Below are positions 5,852-10,353 of a stretch of DNA of 10,353 nucleotides, in pieces. Source of the stretch: Baffinella frigidus (lineage: Eukaryota; Cryptophyceae; Cryptomonadales; Baffinellaceae). The stretch spans positions 1,031,734 to 1,042,086 of the forward strand of contig MU646347.1 of assembly GCA_026770585.1 (NCBI GenBank). The letters are read 5' to 3'. The notes under the pieces are model-generated. The model saw only the letters and a list, made by a program, of their open reading frames with translations. It did not search any database and had not been told where the DNA came from. The translations under genes and the position numbers were made by a program. Every line of letters starts with the position of its first letter. Position 1 is the first letter of the stretch.

Positions 5852-6209
5852 CCCTCAACCCTCAACCCTCACCCCTCAACCCTCAACCCTCACCCCGCAA
5901 CCCTCAACCCTAAACCCTAAACCCTAAACCCTAAACCCTCAACCCTCAACCCTAAACCCTCAACCCTGAACCCTCAACCCTGAACCCTAAACCCTCAACC
6001 CTCAACCCTAAACCTTGAACCCTAAACCCGAAACCCAAAACCCCAAACCCTAAACCCTAAACCCTAAACCCTAAATCCTAACCCATAACCCCTGAACCCT
6101 GAACCCTAACCCCTAACCCCTAAACCCTGACCCTTAAACCCTCAACTCTAAACTCTAAACCCTAAACCCCGCACCCTGCACCCTACACCCTACACCCTAA
6201 CCCCTAAAC
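5838..6209 (+). repeat. CCCTAAA-type heptamer array
   Basis: About 50 degenerate units (CCCTCAA, CCCTAAA, CCCTGAA, CCCCAAA, CACCCTA) are present, with perfect CCCTAAA runs near 5908-5938 and 6045-6075. The orientation is opposite to every array left of 2600. It lies in the proposed large intron (5532-8697). Confidence 0.93.
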
Positions 6210-6225
6210 ATGACAAACGCACTTT

Positions 6226-6350
6226 TCTCGCCAAACCCTACACCCTGCACCAGGCTGGGTTGGTGCTGGTCGGCAGGCTCAGTCCTACACGCTAAACCCT
6301 ACACCCCAAACCCCAAACCCTAAAACCTGACCCCTAACCCCTCCACCCTG
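6226..6350 (+). repeat. Further decayed CCCTAAA tract with a short duplication
   Basis: CCCTACACC and CCCCAAACCC units continue at 6234-6250 and 6293-6350. Two related segments, CTGCACCAGGCTGGGTTGGT and CTGCAGCAGGCAGAGGTAGT, occur at about 6246 and 6349. Each is followed by GCTGGTCG. A shorter CCCTAAACCC tract recurs at 6603-6648. Confidence 0.8.
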
Positions 6351-6406
6351 CAGCAGGCAGAGGTAGTGCTGGTCGACTACAACCCTCCGCCCGGTCCCAC
6401 CCTCCT

Positions 6407-6565
6407 CACACAGCGGACTTCCAAGGGATTTTGAATAACCCTTAGGCGATCATCCCTACGACCCTACGGTAGGCAATCCGCAGGGTCATAGGGGGGTTCA
6501 TACGGATAAGCTAACGGAAACTCGGGCACTGAGAGCCCGAAAATCCCTTCGTAGCCCGCTGTGTG
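6407..6565. mobile_element. MITE-like foldback element, family H
   Basis: The arms CACACAGCGGACTTCCAAGG with GATTTT (6407-6432) and the complement ending CCCGCTGTGTG at 6565 are inverted with a few mismatches. The inner stems are CTACGACCCTACGG against CCGCAGGGTCATAG and TCGGGC against GCCCGA. No coding capacity. Confidence 0.8.
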
Positions 6566-6736
6566 GTCACACCACTCCGACTTTACCTGCGGAAATAATT
6601 TCCTAAACCCTAAACCCTACACTCTGAACCCTGAACCCCAAGCCCTAAGCGCGTTGCCACGCGACGATAACCTGTACACCAAACACCCTCGGAAATGGCT
6701 ACAAAGGGGTTTTAATGTTGCAACGAGTTTAATGGT

Positions 6737-6783
6737 TTCCCGCCGACTTGGAGCGGTTCTATCCCGCTCCAAGTCGGCGGGAA
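6737..6783. repeat. Perfect 20-bp hairpin
   Basis: TTCCCGCCGACTTGGAGCGG (6737-6756) and its exact complement (6764-6783) flank the 7-base loop TTCTATC. Weaker symmetry extends outward (AATGG against TCATT). It could be the core of another foldback element. The open frame through it is not supported as a gene. Confidence 0.85.
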
Positions 6784-6840
6784 TCATTTTCTTCTGTGAT
6801 TGACTTTACAAGTGTGTTAATCTGTTTTTTTTCGCCGCAG

Positions 6841-7016
6841 GCTGCCTAATTTCGGGCGACATCTCGTACAAATGCCGTAAATTCCCGAGAAATGGAAAAC
6901 CCGCAATCGAAAGTCAATTGTTTCCACCTGAGAAACGTTCGGCCGCGATGAAATCACTTGTAAAGTCGATCGCAGAAGAAATTATACAAGGTCACGCTGT
7001 GCTGACAGGGGCCCTG
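6841..7016 (+). CDS. Possible plus-strand exon with different codon use (unrecognised)
   Basis: A strong acceptor-like stretch (CTG, eight T, CGCCGCAG) ends at 6840. The frame from 6843 reads CLISGDISYKCRKFPRNGKP, then AIESQLFPPEKRSAAMKSLV and KSIAEEIIQGHAVLTGAL, before TGA at 7017. The residues look natural, but codon use is mixed and A/T-rich at third positions, unlike exons 2 and 3 of the GC-rich gene. It could therefore come from a different gene or a transposon remnant. I do not recognise it, and it does not match the middle segment expected for the glycosyltransferase-like family. Confidence 0.3.
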
Positions 7017-7345
7017 TGATGACAGGGGCGCAAGCAACGGAAGGTCACGACACAGTCTTTCTAAGAGAAGTGTCCCCCGCGGGGGTCACTTCGAGATCAG
7101 ATCTCCCGAAAAGGTTAACTTTTGTGGACGTGATGAGAAGACATTTTTGAAGAAAAAAAGGTCGTTGCACGACTCGTATTTGAAAATTTCATTTTTGTAT
7201 CTGATGAACATGTAAAACCTCTCAACTACTTTTATGCGGCGGTTCGAAAAACGAACCGTTGTACCAGCGTTCGCATTCCGCTGTCGAGTCAATTCGGCAC
7301 ATATAAGACAGTCAGGACCGGGATTCCGGTCCTGGCTTTTCATTT
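7017..7345. other. Gene-free interval with three hairpins
   Basis: GAAGTG.CCCCCGC/GGGGG.CACTTC forms a 26-base near-palindrome at 7067-7092. CGGTTCG and CGAACCG flank AAAAA at 7240-7258. AGGACCGG and CCGGTCCT flank GATT at 7314-7333. The duplicated TGACAGGGGC lies at 7003 and 7019. An 85-codon minus-strand open frame covers 7086-7343 and spans two of the hairpins. Nothing in it is recognisable, so no gene is called. Confidence 0.5.
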
Positions 7346-7484
7346 TAAAAGTGCATTTCCTTCAGGATTCAGGTTCAAGTTTTTAAAATTGTGTCCCGTC
7401 CTCGCTCGGTAGCGGTTGGACGCAACGTTTGGTGCACAGGGCATCGTTGCGTGGTGAGCGCAGCGCTACGATTCCTCATAACCT

Positions 7485-7601
7485 CTTGGTTTCTCTCTCT
7501 CAGGGGTGCACAGTTCGAAGGACGAGGCCGGGGCACGGGCGGGGCCACTCCACGACTGACGCTAGCGGAGGCACCCCTTGGTTTCTCTCTCTCAGGGGTG
7601 C
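7485..7601 (+). repeat. 25-bp direct repeat flanking an inverted-repeat arm
   Basis: A 25-base sequence beginning CTTGGTTTCTCTCTCTCAGG occurs exactly at 7485-7509 and 7577-7601. The two copies bracket the left arm of the 71-bp inverted repeat, as if that arm had been inserted with or beside a duplication. Confidence 0.85.
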
Positions 7602-7833
7602 CACCGCTTGCGTCCGCCTCTGTGGGGGTGCATGCATGGGGTCAGGCCGTGTGGGCAATAATCATTGAACCATACACGTCTCTCTCTGACTCTCGCTCTC
7701 TCTCTCTCTCTCTCTGACTCTCTCTCGCTCTCTCTCTCTCACTCTCTCTCTCTCACTCTCTCTCACTCTCTCTCTCTGTCACTCTCTCTCGCTCTCTCTC
7801 TCGCTCTTGCTCTCTCTCTCTGACTCTCTCTCG

Positions 7834-7880
<47 letters not shown>

Positions 7881-7950
7881 GGGGTGCCTCCGCTAGCGTC
7901 AGTCGTGGAGTGGCCCCGCCCGTGCCCCGGCCTCGTCCTTCGAACTGTGC
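7508..7950. repeat. 71-bp perfect inverted repeat around a pyrimidine microsatellite
   Basis: The arms 7508-7578 (GCACAGTTCGAAGGACGAGG onward) and 7880-7950 are exact inverted copies, GC-rich, 301 bases apart. The interior holds a (TC)n tract. Overlapping open frames on both strands translate the same arms and the CT run and are not genes. Zero mismatch implies a recent origin or ongoing gene conversion. Confidence 0.95.
7678..7877 (+). repeat. Imperfect (TC)n microsatellite, about 200 bp
   Basis: Almost pure CT on the plus strand, interrupted by single G or A bases in CTGACTCTC and CTCGCTCTC patterns. This is a polypyrimidine/polypurine tract with triplex potential, placed between inverted arms. 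Confidence 0.95.
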
Positions 7951-8197
7951 GGGTGTGACCTTCCCACCTCCCGCCCGCGCGGAACCCCATGTGCGAGCCA
8001 ACTCAATTTAAACCGCCTTTTATGCTATCTTAAGGGTGGGTTCTCTCTTATTTTGCCTTATTTGTCCTTCGAATTGTGCGGGTGAGTCCTTCCCACCTCC
8101 CGTCCGCGCGGAACCCCTACAAGTTCATGCGCGAGGCAACTCAATTTAACCCGCCTTTGATGCTATCTTAAGGGTGGTTTCTCTCTTATTTTGCTGT
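7935..8197 (+). repeat. Tandem duplication, 129-base offset
   Basis: The segment GTCCTTCGAACTGTGCGGGT at 7935 recurs at 8064 with substitutions. Shared blocks are CCTTCCCACCTCCCG, CCGCGCGGAACCCC, CAACTCAATTTAA, TGCTATCTTAAGGGTGG and TCTCTCTTATTTTGC. The first copy begins inside the right arm of the 71-bp inverted repeat. Confidence 0.88.
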
Positions 8198-8289
8198 GTT
8201 AGCTTCGACATAGCTTTATTGTAGGAGAATGCCCACCCCAAGATAGCAAAAACACGGTTAAAATTGGGTGGCCTCGCACATGGAAGTTG
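8120..8289. repeat. Foldback from an inverted third copy
   Basis: The bases 8120-8177 (CAAGTTCATGCGCGAGGCAA onward to AAGGGTGG) are matched in inverted, diverged form by 8233-8289 (CCACCCCAAGATAGC... CCTCGCACATGGAAGTTG). So the tandem unit at 7935-8197 has a third, inverted copy, and the pair forms a foldback with a 55-base loop. Confidence 0.8.
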
Positions 8290-8310
8290 ATGTGTCGTTA
8301 GGCCCCCCTG

Positions 8311-8476
8311 ATTTTATCTCAGATAAACACTTTTAAAAGTCGTTTTCCTAAGTCAACTCCCCCACAAATCTGTCAACTTATGCTTTACTCTGCGAGCCCG
8401 TACGCATAAGTTGCCGGATTTGTGGGGGAGTTGACTTAGGAAAACGACTTTTAAAAGTGTTTATCTGAGATAAGAT
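8311..8476. mobile_element. MITE-like foldback element, family C copy 2 (nearly perfect)
   Basis: The arms of 73 bases (8311-8383 and 8404-8476) match in all but about three positions around a 20-base loop. They begin TTATCTCAGATAAACAC and include TAAGTCAACTCCCCCACAAA and CAACTTATGC. The inner part of the right arm reads AAGTTGCCGGATTTGTG, kin to the small AAGTTGAC element. It is the youngest-looking member of the family at 3389-3547. Confidence 0.93.
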
Positions 8477-8697
8477 TCGCGCCGTGCGCCCTTCTCCTAC
8501 CATTCATGCCTCAACCCGACTTCTACCTAACCTTACCTTCATGCTGCACCGAGGGATAGTGGGATAGTGTCTCTCCTCCACTCCCCCCTCCACCGTGCGG
8601 CATTCTTTCTCCGTTGCGAACGAAGTTCTTTCTTCGTCGCCCGCACCGGCCGATTCCTCAGCTCGCTCTGACCCCGCCCGCCCGCCCCTCCCTGCAG

Positions 8698-8844
8698 GTC
8701 CCGGCGTGCCTCCACTTGGCGCTGCCCAACCCTGCGGGGATCCCCTTCCTGGAACACCTGGCGAAGAACGCGGGGGCGCGTCTCGCGCGCGGGAAATTCC
8801 TCCTCATCACCAACCCCGACATCCTCCCGTGCCGCCCCGCCCCC
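8698..8844 (+). CDS. Exon 3: glycosyltransferase-like core motif
   Basis: After a pyrimidine-rich stretch ending CCTGCAG, the frame reads VPACLHLALPNPAGIPFLEH, then LAKNAGARLARGKFLLITNP and DILPCRPAP. The segment FLE.LAKN.G.R.ARG.F.L.TNPDI is the second signature I associate with the GRND.YGG protein family. The start is phase 0, as exon 2 requires. It ends CCC before GTAAGT at 8845, a consensus donor. In that family a stretch of some 40-60 residues normally lies between the two motifs, and I found no exon for it in 5532-8697. So an exon is missed, lost, or the gene is broken. The usual E of ARGEF is K here. Without splicing, the frame stops at TGA 8851. Confidence 0.6.
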
Positions 8845-8917
8845 GTAAGTTGACAGGTTTAAGGTGACGGGTGTGTGCTACTAAGTTGACGAATTTGTGT
8901 TTCTAAGTGGACGAATT
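8845..8917 (+). repeat. Tandem fragments of the AAGTTGAC element
   Basis: GTAAGTTGACAGGTTTAAGG at 8845, CTAAGTTGACGAATTTGTG at 8880 and CTAAGTGGACGAATTC at 8902 are three successive starts of the element in plus orientation. The first supplies the GTAAGT donor of exon 3. The run ends where the duplicated exon begins. Confidence 0.7.
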
Positions 8918-8918
8918 C

Positions 8919-8979
8919 AAGAACGCTGGGGCGCGTCTCGCACGGGGGGAATTCCTGCTGATCACGAACCCCGACATCC
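8919..8979 (+). pseudogene. Duplicate of exon 3 core, 61 bases, interrupted
   Basis: It aligns without gaps to 8764-8824 with seven differences. In the exon frame six are synonymous (GCT/GCG, GCA/GCG, CGG/CGC, CTG/CTC twice, ACG/ACC) and one gives E in place of K, restoring the family-typical ARGEF. It reads KNAGARLAREGFLLITNPDI-like sequence, exactly KNAGARLARGEFLLITNPDI. The copy stops where foldback A copy 2 begins, and related sequence resumes at 9332 (ATCCTCCCATGAAACCCCGC). The silent bias suggests it comes from a copy that was once translated. Confidence 0.65.
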
Positions 8980-9151
8980 ACACGAGGCTACCTATGCGAA
9001 CAGAATAAAAGTCGATTGTAAACGTGTGTAGTAATTTTGAGATGAAAAGCAGCGACTTTACACAAGTCGCGGCGCTCAGCGCCGCGACACGTGACCATTT
9101 CAGTACAACACTTGTCCCTTTTATTCTGTTCGCCTGGTTGGCCTCGTGTGG
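8978..9151. mobile_element. MITE-like foldback element, family A copy 2
   Basis: The ends CCACACGAGGCTACC and CCTCGTGTGG are inverted. GCGAACAGAATAAAAG is matched by CTTTTATTCTGTTCGC. The interior has TGTGTAGTAATTTTGAGATG, a motif shared with foldback J, and a GC-rich palindrome GTCGCGGCGCTCAGCGCCGCGAC at its middle, described here only by its half GTCGCGGCGC. It is the same family as 1736-1903 and is inserted within the duplicated exon. Confidence 0.85.
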
Positions 9152-9216
9152 TCAGACCCGGTTTAAAAAGACAGTTAGGCGGCTCATCTGAGTGAGCCCA
9201 GCGCCGTTTTTCCAAA

Positions 9217-9289
9217 GCCCTCGTAGCAAAGTGGTTAATGCGTCCGCCTTGTAAGCGGAAGGTCGTCGGTTCGAATCCGATCGTGGGCA
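9217..9289 (+). tRNA. tRNA-Thr (anticodon TGT)
   Basis: A full cloverleaf of 73 bases with the discriminator A. The acceptor GCCCTCG/CGTGGGC has one T-T mismatch at the fifth pair. The D stem is GCA/TGC, the anticodon stem TCCGC/GCGGA with loop CTTGTAA (anticodon 9250-9252), and the T stem GTCGG/CCGAT. A box TAGCAAAGTGG (9224-9234) and B box GGTTCGAATCC (9268-9278) match Pol III consensus. No T4 run follows within at least 60 bases, so transcription termination is unclear. It reads threonine ACA codons. It lies between two direct copies of the family A foldback end (9130-9151 and 9311-9332), so it may have been carried or captured there. Confidence 0.88.
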
Positions 9290-9310
9290 GGAAAAGCTTG
9301 GCGATTTGTT

Positions 9311-9332
9311 TCGCCTGGTTGGCCTCGTGTGG
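9311..9332. repeat. Isolated end of foldback family A
   Basis: TCGCCTGGTTGGCCTCGTGTGG is identical over 22 bases to 9130-9151 (first part TCGCCTGGTTGGCCTCGTGT), in the same orientation 181 bases downstream. The segment between the two holds the tRNA gene. Confidence 0.85.
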
Positions 9333-9364
9333 ATCCTCCCATGAAACCCCGCCATGTTTATCTC
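9332..9364 (+). pseudogene. Resumed tail of the duplicated exon
   Basis: ATCCTCCCATGAAACCCCGC resembles ATCCTCCCGTGCCGCCCCGC at the end of exon 3. It is followed after 12 bases by GTAAGTTGACGGG, matching CGTAAGTTGACAGG after exon 3. With 8919-8979 it makes one exon copy split by about 350 bases of insertion. AT is present at both junctions, a possible 2-bp target duplication. Confidence 0.45.
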
Positions 9365-9408
9365 GTAAGTTGACGGGTTTGTACCGGCGACGCAGGATGT
9401 CAACTTAG
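9365..9408 (+). repeat. AAGTTGAC palindromic element with GT...AG ends
   Basis: It reads GTAAGTTGACGGGTTTGTAC at the start and GATGTCAACTTAG at the end, 44 bases, with inverted ends TAAGTTGAC/GTCAACTTA. A copy identical over 51 bases lies at 9713-9763. As placed here it begins with a consensus donor and ends with AG, so it has the outline of a minimal intron. Confidence 0.75.
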
Positions 9409-9423
9409 GGACACTTTCATCCG

Positions 9424-9560
9424 GACGAGTATTTGACTCAAATACGATTTCTAGGACCTGGCAACGAAAATTACCACACAGTTGGTTCATAAAAGTAATA
9501 GTAAAACCTGGTGTGCAGTAAATTTCGTTGCCAAGATCGTATTTGAGTCAAATACTCGTC
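9424..9560. mobile_element. MITE-like foldback element, family I
   Basis: Perfect 25-bp terminal inverted repeats (GACGAGTATTTGACTCAAAT plus ACGAT) lie at 9424-9448 and 9536-9560. Inner stems pair GGCAACGAAAATTACCACAC with its diverged complement GTGTGCAGTAAATTTCGTTGCC (first 20: GTGTGCAGTAAATTTCGTTG). The inner motif is shared with foldback J. Confidence 0.9.
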
Positions 9561-9568
9561 GCGATTAA

Positions 9569-9615
9569 CTTCTTCTCATCATCAACCCCGACATCCTTCC
9601 GCCCTTTTTTTCGCG
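9569..9615 (+). pseudogene. Exon 3 fragment, copy 3 (frameshifted)
   Basis: CTTCTTCTCATCATCAACCC then CGACATCCTTCCGCCC matches the exon 3 stretch encoding FLLITNPDILP, with a one-base deletion that breaks the frame. A T7 run and CGCG follow. It is repeated at 9761-9807 with two differences. Confidence 0.6.
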
Positions 9616-9712
9616 TACAAATATGGTGTTTACTAATAATTACGGTCCATCTAGAAGTTCGCAATCTTGTAACTTCGAAGTTCGCGCTGGCCAAGTCCTA
9701 CCAGATTGTCTC

Positions 9713-9755
9713 TAAGTTGACGGGTTTGTACCGGCGACGCAGGATGTCAACTTAG
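9713..9755 (+). repeat. AAGTTGAC palindromic element
   Basis: Identical to the copy at 9366-9408 and identical with it through the next eight bases (GGACACTT). Here it is preceded by CTAAG in place of GTAAG, so the donor G is absent. The preceding 9616-9712 holds no supported gene. Confidence 0.75.
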
Positions 9756-9760
9756 GGACA

Positions 9761-9807
9761 CTTCTTCTCAGCATCAACCCCGGCATCCTTCCGCCCTTTT
9801 TTTCGCG
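9761..9807 (+). pseudogene. Exon 3 fragment, copy 4
   Basis: CTTCTTCTCAGCATCAACCC then CGGCATCCTTCCGCCC, T7 and CGCG: the same truncated, frameshifted version as 9569-9615. It starts within five bases of the end of an AAGTTGAC element, as the minus-strand exon copies do. Confidence 0.6.
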
Positions 9808-9830
9808 ACGCTCCGCCCTTTTTTCTATCC

Positions 9831-9878
9831 TAAGTTGACGGATGTTTACCACAGACGCAGGATGCCACTTGAGGATAG
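9831..9878 (+). repeat. AAGTTGAC palindromic element, diverged
   Basis: TAAGTTGACGGATGTTTACC at the start and GATGCCACTTGAGGATAG at the end. The GAGGATAG tail matches the minus-strand copies, linking both sets as one family. The following 9879-9958 shows no supported gene. Confidence 0.7.
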
Positions 9879-9958
9879 TCAGGTCCCAGCGCAGATTTCC
9901 GACATGTCAACGCCGAAAGTTAACGATGCTGGTCCTAGTCAACACCGAACGTTGATGA

Positions 9959-10239
9959 CCAGTCTTTATCCGGGGAAACCTATTTTTCTTTCATATGACG
10001 GCAACGAAAATTACTACACAATTCGTTCTCGTTAGTAATATTACAGCATCTGTGTAGTAATTTTCGTTGCCCTCAAATGAAACAAAAATAGGTTTCCCCA
10101 AATAAGCTTCGTGGGAGGTGTGGGTGCCTACGAATTGTGTAGTAATTTTGAACGAATTGTGTAGTAATTTGAACGAATTGTGTAGTAATTTTCGTTGTCT
10201 TCAAATGAAAGAAAAATAGGTTTCCCCGGATAAGTCTGG
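9959..10239. mobile_element. Nested foldback element, family J
   Basis: The left arm 9961-10028 (TTATCCGGGGAAACCTATTT, then GGCAACGAAAATTACTACAC and AATTCGTTC) pairs with two right arms. A diverged inner one lies at 10051-10105 and a fuller outer one at 10171-10239. The outer pair keeps CAATTCGTTC and CCGGATAA, so it looks like the original partner. The inner one would be a later inverted copy. The 66-codon open frame ending at 10035 runs through the arm and is not a gene. Confidence 0.85.
10131..10192 (+). repeat. 21-22 bp tandem repeat, three units
   Basis: CGAATTGTGTAGTAATTTTG-type units start at 10131, 10153 and 10174. They expand the inner edge of the right arm of foldback J. Confidence 0.88.
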
Positions 10240-10259
10240 CACCTCTTCCCGTGAAACTC

Positions 10260-10353
10260 TACACCCGAAACCATAGACCCTGAAACCTACACCCGAAACC
10301 ATAGACCCTGAAACCTACACCCGAAACCATAGACCCTGAAACCTACACCCGAA
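10260..10353 (+). repeat. 28-bp higher-order repeat made of four heptamers
   Basis: Three full units (10260-10287, 10288-10315, 10316-10343) and a partial one run off the window. Each unit is TACACCC GAAACCA TAGACCC TGAAACC, that is, four drifted CCCTAAA-type heptamers amplified as a block with no difference between units. The orientation matches the other right-hand arrays. Confidence 0.93.

Noticed and set aside
7086-7343. 85-codon minus-strand frame starting MKSQDRNPGPDCLICAEL
   Set aside because: It spans two hairpins, and no family, splice context or codon bias supports it. Kept only as a note.
7753-8001. Minus-strand RE-repeat proteins
   Set aside because: Translation of the (TC)n microsatellite and the inverted-repeat arm.
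9152-9490. 112-codon minus-strand frame covering the tRNA
   Set aside because: It crosses the tRNA gene and a foldback arm. It is antisense chance coding.
10131-10192. CRISPR array
   Set aside because: Three 21-22 bp units are contiguous without spacers in a eukaryotic foldback element.

Overview
This is nuclear eukaryotic DNA, not bacterial. It carries TTTAGGG/CCCTAAA heptamer arrays (the telomere type of plants, green algae, dinoflagellates and chromerids), a eukaryote-style tRNA with internal A and B boxes, GT-AG introns and a dense set of foldback (MITE-like) repeats. GC-rich coding pieces with GC-ending codons, set in repeat-rich introns, suggest a protist alga or alveolate. The lineage cannot be fixed from the window, and most long open frames here are translations of repeats.

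Layout. 1-400: degenerate telomeric heptamers. 442-779: a partial tandem duplication holding a palindrome. 1040-1580: minus-strand coding-like exon copies separated by short GT-AG introns that contain a recurring palindromic element (AAGTTGAC...GTCAACTT). 1736-1903: a foldback element. 2065-2405: more heptamers. 2711-2985: a minus-strand coiled-coil exon fragment and a 36-38 bp repeat. 3180-4500: motif clusters and five foldback elements of different families. 4660-5560: a GC-rich block with the first two exons of a plus-strand gene, comprising a signal peptide and then an RND.YGG motif. 5838-6345: CCCTAAA-type arrays. 6407-8476: foldbacks, a possible exon, a 71-bp perfect inverted repeat around a pyrimidine microsatellite, and a near-perfect 73-bp-arm foldback. 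8698-8844: a third plus-strand exon, followed to 9807 by serial partial copies of its 3' part, one interrupted by a foldback element and a tRNA-Thr gene. 9959-10353: a nested foldback and a 28-bp array made of four degenerate heptamers.

How it fits together. The plus-strand exons look like parts of one secreted or membrane-lumen protein that resembles a GT-A-type glycosyltransferase-like family. A middle segment of that family was not found, so the gene may be incomplete or broken. On both strands, coding-like exon copies are interleaved with the AAGTTGAC element, always oriented with the exon. In the best case (1364-1439, minus) the element makes up much of a complete 76-nt GT-AG interval. 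This is the main candidate for something new: an introner-like element associated with serial exon duplication. The telomeric arrays are TTTAGGG on the plus strand in the left part and CCCTAAA on the plus strand from 5838 onward. The better-supported exons change strand in the same way, so their sense strand always carries the C-rich repeat.
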